The notes beneath the pieces were generated by a model. The model made no database searches. It had not been told where the DNA came from and saw only the letters and a list, made by a program, of their open reading frames with translations. DNA of 64,000 nucleotides from Ancistrus triradiatus (lineage: Eukaryota > Chordata > Actinopteri > Siluriformes > Loricariidae): positions 1,182,551 to 1,246,550 of the forward strand of contig JAJAGP010000014.1 in NCBI GenBank assembly GCA_025084515.1, given 5' to 3'. This document shows, in pieces, positions 39,601-50,349 of this stretch. A program made the position numbers and the translations under genes. Every line of letters starts with the position of its first letter. Within the stretch, counting starts at the first letter, position 1.

Positions 39601-39925
39601 CGTAACACAGTACATCCTAAGGCTCTCTGAAGCACAGCTGTAGTACTTTATCAGCTATTTCTGGGTCAGATTGGCTGTCCTCCTTAAAGGCGTAGTAAAG
39701 GCATTGCTGCCTTATGCATCATTTGCATCTCATAAATATTTATATATCCTTGGACTCTATGTGATAGGAAAGTCATAGAGATGCACAAGGAATTTTATTA
39801 TTGAACCGAACTTGGATTTAACAAACATATTCAGAGACACACTTGTTATCAGAGTGGTTCCCAATCTTTTTTCTTGGAGCCCCCCTTACAATTATCTAAG
39901 AAAAGCTGCCCCCAGCCTCCGTGCC

Positions 39926-40065
39926 CACAGACTGAAAGAATAAAGTGATTCATTGCAAATCTTTATTGGCAAACATTACCTTAAATTATAGCTTTTTTTT
40001 CACTTGGGTTACTTTTATAGCTTTCCCCCTTTTTATTTTGAGACAGCTAAACATATCAAATATAT
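39926..40065 (-). repeat. Dispersed repeat family B, copy 2
   Basis: Reverse complement of 14480-14607. CACAGACTGAAAGAATAAAG, then ATTCATTGCAAATCTTTATT, then AGACAGCTAAACAT in the mirrored order. Confidence 0.7.
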
Positions 40066-40844
40066 TTAAAGTAATTTATATACAGATTTATCTTCCCAAT
40101 TAGTGTTATTTTAATTTTATTGAGACCCAGAGCTCTGGTGTCATGAACACGTTTTCCTCCATCTGATTTCGGTATACTGATGGGGTCACCGTTTGTGTTC
40201 ACTTGACCTGAAATTAGGCCTCGGTTTGGCCTGCCACTTTTGCTCTGAAATTATCCATATCTTATCCACGCCTCTTATCAGTTTGTGGAAGGGTGTCAGA
40301 AGACCACCAGCACCACCTCAGCCTTTAACCTCTGACTGCAACTCCTCACTGCTCCCCTGGAGCCCCCCTGCTGACATGAGCCAACAGCACTGCTGACTTC
40401 TATCAGTGTTATTGAGTGCTCGGCGATAAGGCTGGTAGCTGGCATGTCTTAAGCCGTGGGCCTGATGTATTGACCGTGAGGCTGAGGAGGATAAAGCCAA
40501 TCCAGAGAACACAGACCTAATTAGTTCCCTCATTCAGACCCTCGTCAGGAATGTCAGAGCCCTGTCATTAAGCACTCAGGCCTGTGGGGAGCTACTCAGC
40601 ACATGGTTTGGGAAGGGGGGTTGGTGTTAAGAAAGGGTCTGCTGCAGATCCTCACGTTATTCTAGTGCTGCCTGGATTGGAGGCCACATTTTTTTTCTAT
40701 ACTGTAAGAATTATTAGCTCCTAATTAACTTACATATTGGGATCAAAAGTATGTACTTCTGGATGTAGAAGTATGAATACTATTATTAAAGGCCACAGCT
40801 ATGGGGTTATACGAGGGACCAACTTTTTGTTTACATTAACAAAC

Positions 40845-41110
40845 TTAATGCTTTTACTCTTTTGAATAAAATCTATTTAATATAAAATGTATTGCAGAAT
40901 TTTTTTAATTTATACTATTCATAATATTACATTGTCTAACTTTTAAATTTACATATATTTAAATTTATTATTATATTTTAAATATGTTTAAAATATTTAA
41001 TTTAATGGATAAATTTTTTTTTTAATATTTAATTTAATTGATTATTTTATTCATTTTTTTTGTTAATATTTATTTTGCTTTCATTTAGTTAAACTATTAT
41101 TGTTCTCTTA
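40845..41110. other. Extremely AT-rich segment
   Basis: Nearly all A and T, with repeated TTTAATATTTAATTTAA-like blocks. It directly abuts a family A repeat. Could be decayed repeat or a nuclear-matrix-type AT tract. Confidence 0.7.
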
Positions 41111-41144
41111 TTAATTAGATAGCTTAGTTTAATTCTTACATGTA

Positions 41145-41275
41145 ACATCTAAGCTGCCTAAGGAGGTTTGGTCCCTTTTGGAGTCTTGGTCCTCCCAAGG
41201 TTTCCTCTTTATAACGTTTAGGGAGTTTTTCCTTGCCACTGTCACCCTAGGCTTGTTCAGTAGAAGATAATAGAA
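41145..41275 (+). repeat. Dispersed repeat family A, copy 3
   Basis: GGAGTCTTGGTCCTCCCAAG, then TTTAGGGAGTTTTTCCTTGC and CCCTAGGCTTGTTCAG. Nearly identical in this core to the copies at 53015 and 57440. Confidence 0.85.
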
Positions 41276-42160
41276 AATTGTGATTGTATTTTTTATTTTT
41301 ATTAGGCCAAATTTCTACCTTCTAACTGTGTATTTTCGGCTAGCCCTTTACAAAGTACAAGCTCTATCCTTTCTCCAATGCAACAGGACAACAGAACATG
41401 CTTAGATTTGCTTAGATCTAGAGCACACAGACACCCGTGATGCCCTCCGGTCACTCTGACTGATAGGGGAGAAAGAAATGCCATCCCTCCCACACAGAGG
41501 GCTAGGCTGTACCACTCGGTAGCCCCTTTCAGTCAGATTCGTTGGAAGTGCGGCATATGTATGTGCAAAGTGTTGTTCGTGGCATGTTTTGACCCTCCAC
41601 AATCTACAAACCCAAATACTTAATACATGTTAATGTATATGAACTATGATCAGGACCCTGACTCTGATTTGTGGTTTCCATAAATCAGTGGAACAAATCC
41701 GGCTGTGTTGGGTGTGCTCGTTATTTACGTGTATTTATGCGTGTTGTGAGTGAGTGTGTGCACGGAAAGAGAGAGATAGACAAACTTATCTAAGTGGTGG
41801 TCTTGCTCATCTGCCCCTAAATCTCCCCGTCTCCATAGGGACTAATGCTGCAGTTAGTGCTGAGTGGAGACAGGGCATCGGAGCGTGGTGTTATTTTTAG
41901 GCTAGACACATCTATCGAAATGATTTCTGTCTTTCTCTTACTCGCTGCCCCTGCCTCGTTCTCATTTTCCACATAGCAGCACTTAAACCTCTGCTCTATC
42001 TGTAATGCCCTGACATTCTAGAGGATGTTGTGCTTTTATAGGAGAAAGGATTTAATGCTTGGGTTCTTTGGTCCTTTTTTGGGCCATTGGTACTTTGCAA
42101 ATGCAATGTACTACGTCTATTGATGACGAATCCAGTACTGTGCATTCAAACGTAACCTTT
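41276..42160. other. Intergenic DNA, nothing recognised
   Basis: Unique sequence; frames at 41302-41602 have no domain. Confidence 0.5.
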
Positions 42161-42224
42161 TGAGCTGTCACCGATCATTTTATTAGGTACACCTCATTGT
42201 CCATTTGATCAGCTCCCCTTGCCG

Positions 42225-42615
42225 TATAGAAGCACTTTGTAGTTCTATCATTTCAGACTGTAGTCCGTCTGGTTCTCTACATACTTTTCTCTGTGTGTCA
42301 TGCTGGTATGAGTGGATCAGACACAGCAGTGCTGCTGGAGTTTAACACCCCTGCTTCACTACTGAAAATAGTCCACCGACCAAAAATATCCAGCCACCAG
42401 AAACCTGTGACAACTGATGAAGGATTAGAGGATGACGAACACAAAACTCCTTATTGCTAGACATCTACAAGGTCTAGCAATAAGGTAGATGTGTCTAGAT
42501 CTGTGCTGGTCCTGTGGGGGTCCTGACCATTAGAGAACAGAGTTAAAGTGACTAGAAGTATGTAGAGAAACAGATGGACTACAGTCTGTAATTGTAGAAC
42601 GACAAAGTGGAACTG
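42225..42615. mobile_element. Foldback (long inverted repeat) element
   Basis: The left arm, CACTTTGTAGTTCTATCATT then CAGACTGTAGTCCGTCTGGT then TCTCTACATACTT, is mirrored by the right arm at about 42556-42612 with few mismatches. The interior contains GGATCAGACACAGCAGTGCT and CAGCCACCAGAAACC, phrases common in fish repeats. No transposase frame. Confidence 0.8.
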
Positions 42616-42829
42616 ATAAAGTGGAAAATGAGTGTAGAAACGAGGAGTTTCTACCAGTTCCAATACCAGAGGCACTTTTTCTTTTGGAACCATTTGCATA
42701 TCTGGTTTCATTACATGTATGACGTGGAACAACATTAATCTGAGCGTTTCCACCATAAAACTTGAGTTTCTTCATCAAGTTCATTACATGTGATAATGCT
42801 GGCAAACTAAAATCCCACCCCGTGTGATT

Positions 42830-43490
42830 ACCACTCGAAGGTATTCACTTCAACCACTAATTTTCTGTCTCCCATGGAAAATCTGCCCACACTGGGCTTC
42901 TGCAAACTGAAAGGAAATGTAGTTGTAATAGGGCTGTAATAATGTGCATTTTTAAGCAAAGGATTCCAGTGGTGCCTCTCTCAGTCTCAATGCTAGGCGA
43001 GGCACGGTTTGAGATGGCCAGTGCCCTGATATGTGAGATTAAGGGAGTTTAATGAACCCATGGGGCCTGTGCAGGCATTCTAATAGCCCATTTTTATCAT
43101 CCTACGACTTCCTCCAGCTCTCCCTGTGGGGAGGGGGGCTTCGTAGTCTTGCTGGAGTCCGGCGATAAAAACCTTGGCCTGGGTTCACAAGCTGCTGGGA
43201 ATAGCCTGAGCCTCAAAGTCTTTCTACCGTATAAAGCTAGAACCTAGGAGTCTCGGACGGCTTTGGAGGAACCTCGCAGGACGATGCTCAACAAACTGCG
43301 GACACTTCCGGTCTGGTCTTCATTACCTCTCCCAGATGTCTCCTTCTGTCAAGCAGGGAGTTCGCCCTAACAATGTGTGTCATCACAGTCATTTAGACAC
43401 CAGACATCAGTGGTAGATTACCATGGACAAATTTCCCTGGAACTCGCCCATGATGATTGGACTTTGCCACAACGTCACAAATGTTTTGGC
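42830..43490. promoter_or_regulatory. Candidate conserved regulatory block
   Basis: Complex repeat-free sequence right of the foldback element. It includes CTGTAATAATGTGCATTTTT near 42933-42952, TAGCCCATTTTTATCATCC near 43084-43102 and a GATGATTGGACTTTG stretch near 43452. No supportable exon. Texture-based call. Confidence 0.35.
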
Positions 43491-45080
43491 CTGCGCTGCT
43501 GTACTTTAGCAGTCTCGGACTTGGAGCCCTAAGGAGTGGGCGTGTGGTTCTTGTGCTCAGTTGAAGGATCTCCAGAGAACACTTCAGTCAAGGGCTTTCA
43601 GGGAAATATGTCGCTAGGAGGCCGAAAAAAAGGCAGAACGCATAATTTCTTCAGCTTGGCCCCACATGAGAGGGATCGTCTGTCTCAGCTCATCGGCATG
43701 CTGGACCCATCAGAGACTCTGAGATGATCAGACACAGCGTCTTTACAAGCTCCTCCAAAATTCCCTGTCTTTCTTCCCACGGCGCAGCAGAGCAGTGTCA
43801 CAGCATGCAGGAAGAGCCGGGGAGGGCTGTGAGCCGGCCTACCAGCGAGACTCGATGGGAGAAAGAGATGGGGAGCGGGAGCAAATCAGGATGACGAGGA
43901 GGGGTGGAATGACCTCTAGGGAGAGCTGGGAGATCTCTGGCTCTTTTGCAAATGCGCCGCTGTATCCGGCCTGCGCAGCGACAGTCGGAGCGATGACTCC
44001 AATCTCGAGCGATCATGCTCTCCAGGGCAAGAGCAGCATTATCAGGAAGCATTAGGGGAAAAAAAGAGAACACACCAGCAATTATTCTGTTTCATTTCTC
44101 CCATTTTCTGGTGTGATTAGTAACCAGTGTGGCTCTGCCAATAACACAAAGATGTTGTGATGTTGTGAGCCTTACACATGGGATGTTCTGCTTAGTAATA
44201 GCTTTAGATATCCTTAGTGGACATGCTGAAGCAACGCAACAATGCTCAAAAACAGTACAATAGAGAATAGGGTCAATGTTGGCCTTCACCCACACTGTCC
44301 GAATGATGTCAACAATCTCTGACATCGTTGTGGAGAAACTGACTGTGAGTGCTAGAGCTAACACATCACTGACAATGCACAGTGTTGGAAGATTCATGAT
44401 GTGGAAACTGTACAAAGTTGAGCCAAATATACAGCAGGAAAACATTATTTCAGTAAAATGTGCCCAAAGGTGAAGTAGCTCTAACATCATGTCTGATCAT
44501 TTTTTGCATCCTCACCCATAGAGACTGGGTCCAACTGCTTAAGGCTGATTTCTGTCAGGGATTCTCCATTAAGCGTCCACTTGCTCATTTGGGGTCTACC
44601 TTTTTGTGTTGTTTCTTAGTGGTAATGTCTATTGTTAAAAACGCCAAATAAATTTGAACTTGAAATTTCAGTATGATACAGTGATCTTCTTGTTGTGAAG
44701 TTTTTACTCTGCATTTCCTACTGGATTTATTTATTTACCCACAGTAATGTAACGCTCCGTCATGAGAAATACTTCTTTCACTGTTGTTGTATTTGGCCTT
44801 GACAAAGTTCGCACTTGACTTTCTCTTTATTTTCACTGAGATAGAAGTTTAGTTTTGCTAAAGCTTTGTTTTACGTTTGTCTCTCTGCATCACTGCAAGC
44901 CAAAATCTTGTCTCCCGACTGTTAGGTGGATGGATTTACATTTTTGCGTACAAAGATACACAGCCGCTTTAATAAGATAATTTGTGCACTTGCTCAGTCA
45001 TGTTATCAAACCGATATCCAGCAGTGACCTGTCATAAACATATCAGGGTCTGAAAATGGTACACTGGCCATGACTGGTAC
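43491..45080. other. Intergenic DNA
   Basis: A 132-codon minus-strand frame at 44092-44490 has hydrophobic segments but no family I recognise, and its opposite strand is partly open too. No gene claimed. 43500-44040 is GC-richer and may extend the preceding block. Confidence 0.45.
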
Positions 45081-45082
45081 TA

Positions 45083-45734
45083 CGGTGGTGCTTGAAAGCT
45101 TGTGAACACTTCATAATGTTCTAGGTTTCTGCATAAATATGACCTAAAACATCACCAGGTTTCACATAAGTCCTAAAAGTAAACAAAGGACAACACTATT
45201 ATACTTAGTCATTTGTTTGTTTGGGAAAATGATCTAATATTACATATCCTTTAGATTTTGCTGGTATAATTCATTGTTTCATCAAAGATATCAAGCCGCC
45301 ATGGCCCAGATGCAGCAAAACAGCAAACCATGATACTACCACCACCATGCTTCACAGACGGAATACGTTTCTTATGCTGAAATGTAGTGTTTTCCTTTCT
45401 CCAGAAATATTGCTTCGTAAACAATGTTCTGTTTGGAGAGCACACTCAGCATTCTCCGGGTAGTGGATGAACATTAACATTACCCAATGTGAGAGAGGCC
45501 TTTAGTTGCTTAGAAGTTACCCTGGGGTCACTTGTGGCCTCTCGGCCTATTGAGCTTTGTCTGTTGACCATTCCTGTTGAGAGTAACACTGGTCTTGCAA
45601 TTCCTCCATTTGGACATGATTTATATGACTGTTGATTTGTGGGGTCCTCAGAACCTCCTGATAGATCCCTGTTCTTTAAATACATCCATGTACCCAATCA
45701 TACCTGTCAACTCAATGATTGAAACACCTGAATC

Positions 45735-45736
<2 letters not shown>
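45083..45736 (-). mobile_element. Tc1-like transposon, internally deleted
   Basis: Starts after a TA with CGGTGGTGCTTGAAAG (consensus-type CAGTGGTGCTTGAAAG, compare 47193). The terminal region jumps near 45241 into mid-transposase sequence (CCATGATACTACCACCACCA on the plus strand), then near 45440 into the N-terminal part. The right inverted repeat is lost where the TA array begins. Transposase orientation is minus. Non-functional. Confidence 0.85.

Positions 45737-45740
<4 letters not shown>

Positions 45741-45813
<73 letters not shown>
45741..45813. repeat. (TA)n microsatellite
   Basis: 73 bases of TA replacing the missing right end of a Tc1 copy. Confidence 0.98.
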
Positions 45814-45816
<3 letters not shown>

Positions 45817-46803
45817 GAATAACAGGGCTAGTGACAAATTGTGTGTAGTAACAGATAAGACAGAGCTAATAATTGTATCCCAACAAAATATACACCTGTT
45901 TGGAAGAATTACCTCTGACATGGCCATTTAGTGTAGTGTAGTATTACAAACACCTAAAAGCTTCTGACTGAGTATAGACCTAATTAAAGACAATAAAGTG
46001 AGTTTCAAGTAGTGTAGTCCTAACTGAAGGCGGTTCCTAATTGAAGTTAATGGATTAGGGCCTGATAGTAATCACCAACCTATCATTTCTAAGCCATTTC
46101 TTCACGTGTTACTTTGCAGCTGAATTGCACTGGATGCAGGTAAACCTGTTATTGGTGTAAAAACATGCGTATTTAAGGTGGTAGTAACTTCAGGCCCCTG
46201 CAGATGGCGTTGCACAAATATGATGGGGCTATAAAGAAGCGATTCAGAGATTGAGAAGAGGTGGTACAGTGCAGCGAATGTCTCGTTCAATGTGTGGAAA
46301 ATGGTTAGCAAAAAGGAGTTATTGCATTTTGGCATGCCAAAGGCCGTAGTGTGAAAGAAGTAGCTGAAACTGCAGGTGAATCGAAGCTTACTGTCATACA
46401 GATCTACCAGCAGTGCAAAATCCCAGTCTGCAGGAAACTTGTCAGATTTCATGGAGGTATCACAGGGTATAAGGTACGTTTCAGGTATAGGTGACTGTTT
46501 TTTGTCTGGTGAGTATATGTGCTTTAGCTTCTTGTATCAGAGACAAATCTCTACGTGTAAAAATCAGCAGGAATGAACATTTTGGCCTGGGAGTCAGTGT
46601 TATGCTATGTATTGGAGGGAGATCTTATCTGGCGGGTTTGACCAAGGCCGGATGGATGATGTGGAGCCTAGCAACTACACTGTTTCTTTTCCAAGCTCAG
46701 AGTTTGTGATAAGGGCATGCTGACTGTGCAGCATCAATCCATAAATCGTTTCCCGATTCTCTCTCTCCTAGGGCTTCATCCGAGACAAAAAGAAAACATG
46801 CAT
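45814..46803. other. Intergenic DNA with a possible transposase helix-turn-helix remnant
   Basis: Plus strand 46330-46420 reads in pieces as GRSVKEVAETAG followed by KLTVIQIYQQ, like the N-terminal helix-turn-helix of a Tc1/mariner transposase. Isolated and interrupted. The rest is unremarkable. Confidence 0.35.
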
Positions 46804-47192
46804 ACTGTAGAACGCAGTGAAAAATGACTATACTTGTAATTGCCACTGGAGAATTTTTAAAGGTTAATCAATTTAACATAAATGTAACAATTTAACAACA
46901 AAAGATTTAACATATCTTAGCCTTTTCACTCTGTTCCCATTCTGAAACAGTGATTTATTGGCTGTTAACCTTCTAAAAAGAACCTTCAAAAATCCTGATC
47001 AAGCTTCTTCAGATTGTAGAAGGATCATCTTGGCATCCAGATGTTCTTGCTCAAGTGTAAGGGGAGGTCACACTAAATACTGTAACCTATAGCCTACAGA
47101 AGCTGTTTTTCTTTTTCTTTTTCATTTTTTAAAACTGGATAAAATGTCATGTATGTTCTGGGTGTATTCTAATAAAGAGACATAATTATATA

Positions 47193-48714
47193 CAGTGGCG
47201 CTTGAAAGTTTGCGAAGCCTTTAGAATGTTCGATATTTCTGCATAAATATGACCTAAAACATCATCAGATTATCACACAAGTCCTAAAAGTAGATAAAGA
47301 GAACCCAGTTACACAAATGAGACAAAAATATTTCCTGTAGCTGTTGATCAGTCCTGCGCACCAGCTTGGAGGAATTTTTAGCCCATTCCTCCGTACCATA
47401 CAGAACAGCTTCAGCCTCTGGGATGGTTGGTGGGTTTCCCTCACATTAGCTGCTCGCTTCAGGTCCCTCCACAGCATTTCCATGGATTAAGGTCACGACT
47501 TTGGCTTGGCCATTCCAAAACCATGGACTTTTATTTTTTCTCTAACCATTCTTTGGTAGAACAAACTTTGTTGTGCTTAGGGCGGGTGTCTTGCTTCATG
47601 ACCCACCTTCTCTTGAGATTCCAGTTTCATGGACAGATGTCCTGAGATTTTTCCTTTAGAATTCTCTGATATATCATTCAGAATTAATTTGTTCCATCAA
47701 TGATGGTAAGCCGTCCTGCCCAGATGCAGCAAAACAGGCCCAAACCATGATACTACCACCACCGATGTTTCACAGATGGAATAAGGTTCTTATGCTGGAA
47801 TGCAGTGTTTTTCCTTTCTCCAAACATAACGCTTTTTCTTTTAACCCAAAAAGTGATATTTTGGTCTCATCCGTCCACAAAACATTCTTCCAGTAGCCTT
47901 CTGGCTCGTCCACGTGATCTTTAGCAAACTGGCAGACGAGCAGCAATGTTCTTTTTGGAGAGCAGTGGCTTTCTCCTTGCAACCCTGCCATGCACACACC
48001 ATTGTTGTTCAGTGTTTTCTTCTGATGGTGGACTCATGAACATTAACATTAGCCAATGTGAGAGAGGCCTTCAGTTGCTTAGAAGTTACCCTGGGGTCCT
48101 TTGTGTGACCTCGCCAACTTTTTTACACGCCTTGCTCTTGGAGTGATCTTTGTTGGTCGGCCACTCCTGGGGAGGGTAACGATGGGTCTTGAATTTCCTC
48201 CATTTGTACACAATCTGTCTGACTGTGGATTGGTGGAGTCCAAACTCTTTAGAGATGGTTTTTGTAACCTTTTCCAGCCTGATGAGCATCAACACAACTC
48301 GTTTTCTGAGGTCCTCAGAAATCTCCTTTGTTCGTGCCATGATACACTTCCAACAAACATTTGTTGTTAAGAGCAGACTTTGATAGATCCCCCCGTTCTT
48401 TAAATAAAACAGGGTGCCCACTCACACCTGATTGGCATCCCAATTGATTGAAAACACCTGACTCCCAATTTCATCTTCAATTATAACTGCTAATCCTAGA
48501 GGTTCACAATACTTTTGCCACTAACTAATATGTAATATTGGATCATTTTCCTCAATAAATAAATGACCAAGTATAATATTCTTGTCTCATTTGTTTAACT
48601 GGGTTCTCTTTATCTACTTTTAGGACTTGGGTGAGAATCTGATGATGTTTTAGGTCATATTAATGCAAAAATATAGAAAATTCTAAAGAGTTCACAAGCT
48701 TTGAAGCACCACTG
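47193..48714 (-). mobile_element. Tc1-like transposon, near full-length
   Basis: 1522 bases, flanked by TA on both sides (47191-47192 and 48715-48716). The left end CAGTGGCGCTTGAAAGTTTG and the right end CTTTGAAGCACCACTG are inverted repeats. Long subterminal inverted segments match too (ATAAAGAGAACCCAGTT against AACTGGGTTCTCTTTAT). About 150 bases are missing just inside the left arm compared with the right-arm layout. The transposase is on the minus strand and broken. Confidence 0.92.
47330..48340 (-). pseudogene. Tc1 transposase pseudogene
   Basis: Cut-and-paste transposase of the Tc1 family. It begins MARTKEISEDLRKRVV at 48340, with the paired-type helix-turn-helix reading GLHQSTVRQIVYKWRKF. 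The frame then shifts repeatedly; downstream pieces are recognisable in different frames (KDHVDEPEGYWKNVLWTDE near 47930, GLINSYRKYF near 47340). A family-typical protein is about 340 residues, which matches the span, but stops and frameshifts make it inactive. Confidence 0.88.
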
Positions 48715-48758
48715 TATGGTTATTATATGTGATCTAATAACGTTTGCACAGTACTGTA

Positions 48759-49084
48759 TGTAAACTACAGGAACATGTTATGCTAGCTTACTATTTATCA
48801 ACTGTCATCTAAACCGGTTAGATAATTTTAGGCCATTTCTGTGTCACTAAATTTGAGTGATATTGAACGTCGCACAGTCCTCACACGCATTTAGCGTAGC
48901 TCCTAATGACGTTTTATAATAGAACATGATGGTATACAAAACATACCGTTCAATGGGGCTGAAATGACTTCCTGGCACGTGTTTTGACTGCGTAGGGTCC
49001 GGGCAAGACATGAACAATGTTGAATGAATTCCATTAGCGTCCAAATGACTTTTAATAATAAAACAGCAGGCAATTACATTAGCT
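48759..49084. other. Intergenic DNA, nothing recognised
   Basis: Unique sequence between transposon and candidate regulatory block. Confidence 0.5.
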
Positions 49085-49420
49085 TTTAAGGCGGTGCAGA
49101 GGTGAGGTCGTGCGTGCACAAGGGGCAGAGGCTAACATATGGCTCAGCTCAGCGCGAGACCTCCTTAATAAAGCTAACATTGTCATGACTGATGTATGGC
49201 AGCGCTGTAGCGGCCACTGAAAGATTCATTTGTCTTCTCAATTAAAGCAGAAATGGGTAGAGGAGCGAGAACCGGGAGTGAAGTAGGTGGAGGGCTTGTG
49301 CAGTTCACTCCGAAATGTGTGAGGGATTGGGGTTTGGATGAGAGCCAGGAAGAGCCTGGGAGTTGGATTGGGACCCCTCCCTTCATATTAACTCGCATGT
49401 TTCCCCCTTTATTCCTCATT
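49085..49420. promoter_or_regulatory. Candidate conserved regulatory block
   Basis: Complex sequence with CCTTAATAAAGCTAACATTG, AGCGCTGTAGCGGCCACTG and TCTTCTCAATTAAAGCAG in about 100 bases. No frame with a domain; the texture differs from the repeat-rich DNA on both sides. Confidence 0.35.
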
Positions 49421-49752
49421 TGCAGAGTAGCCAGGAATCCCTTCCCTGAGGAGGAGGCTTGCTTTCATGTGGGGAGCCTAGCACCGGCAATCAGGGAGCT
49501 AACCGCACCGGCTAACTCCTTCTGCTGCCCACAAACATGTGCACACACGCACAGTCGAAATACTTTATTTGGTTGCACACAGAAGACAAATGAATGAGGA
49601 GAGACAAATACATTAATAGACTGACCACACACATCATAGGGAAAAAAACCCGATAAGACTTTTTTTTCCAGAAATAACAAAGGCACTTACAATGGGTGTG
49701 CTTGTTTTGTGTTGACCTCTAACTTTAGCAAGATGCCCCACTTCCCTTCTTG

Positions 49753-49787
<35 letters not shown>

Positions 49788-50349
49788 GCCTTTTTATCAA
49801 GCGAAGCATCATGCATCATCATGCCTTACATTCTTCTCGGGACTTGCAATGCCACAGCACTGAACACACAGAGATACCAAGGGCTGGGAGCAGACTTCAT
49901 TTTATAAAAGTGCCAAATCAAGGACAGTTGGCAGAACACAGTAATCTTTACCCTTTAAGATTGTTTTCCTATTACTAGTATCTACAAGCGCACTATCTAC
50001 AAAGGTCCACTTTAAACACAACCCTTATCAGATTCATGATGCCAGTTAAAAGGGTTTTTTTAAATCTAATTATAAGACTACTGATGACTATTTAAGATAC
50101 TTTAACTATTTAGGCTAATTAAGAGAAGAAAGCCTTCTACTAATGGGTGTAAAAATCATATTGTGCCTTAGTAAGGAGTAAAGAGGCTAGAGAGAGTCAT
50201 TTGGAACTGGCAGGATGGAATACCACTCGTTTCTAAATAGGTACATGATGATAGGGATGGAGTGCAATAATACTTTGGTCCAAATTTCCCCATAGGGTGT
50301 TCAGTCGGCCCTGTCTATGAGAGCATTGCCACACCCATCAGGATAGAAA
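49421..50349. other. Intergenic DNA with CA microsatellite
   Basis: CA repeat at 49755-49785; otherwise nothing recognised. Confidence 0.5.
49755..49785. repeat. (CA)n microsatellite
   Basis: 31 bases of CA. Confidence 0.97.

Larger units (their letters stand above)
46804..48758. mobile_element. Older Tc1-related element hosting a nested Tc1 insertion
   Basis: The right terminus TTTGCACAGTACTGTA (48743-48758) and interior TTGCTCAAGTGTAAGGGGAG and AATAAAGAGAC match the element at 29656-30135. The left end near 46804 (TACTGTAGAACGCAGTG) is decayed. A separate Tc1 copy interrupts it at a TA at 47191-47192. Confidence 0.7.

Noticed and set aside
41781..41799. Further Gli-like motifs (also near 31387, 40306, 58150 and 58514)
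   Set aside because: Each has two mismatches to the consensus, a level reached many times by chance in 64 kb.
44092..44490. 132-codon minus-strand frame with hydrophobic stretches, briefly considered as a receptor fragment
   Set aside because: No conserved receptor motif, and the opposite strand is also partly open. Not enough to call a gene or pseudogene.
49253..49597. 114-codon plus-strand frame in a complex block
   Set aside because: No domain or family resemblance; it lies in a candidate regulatory island and has no exon-like boundaries.
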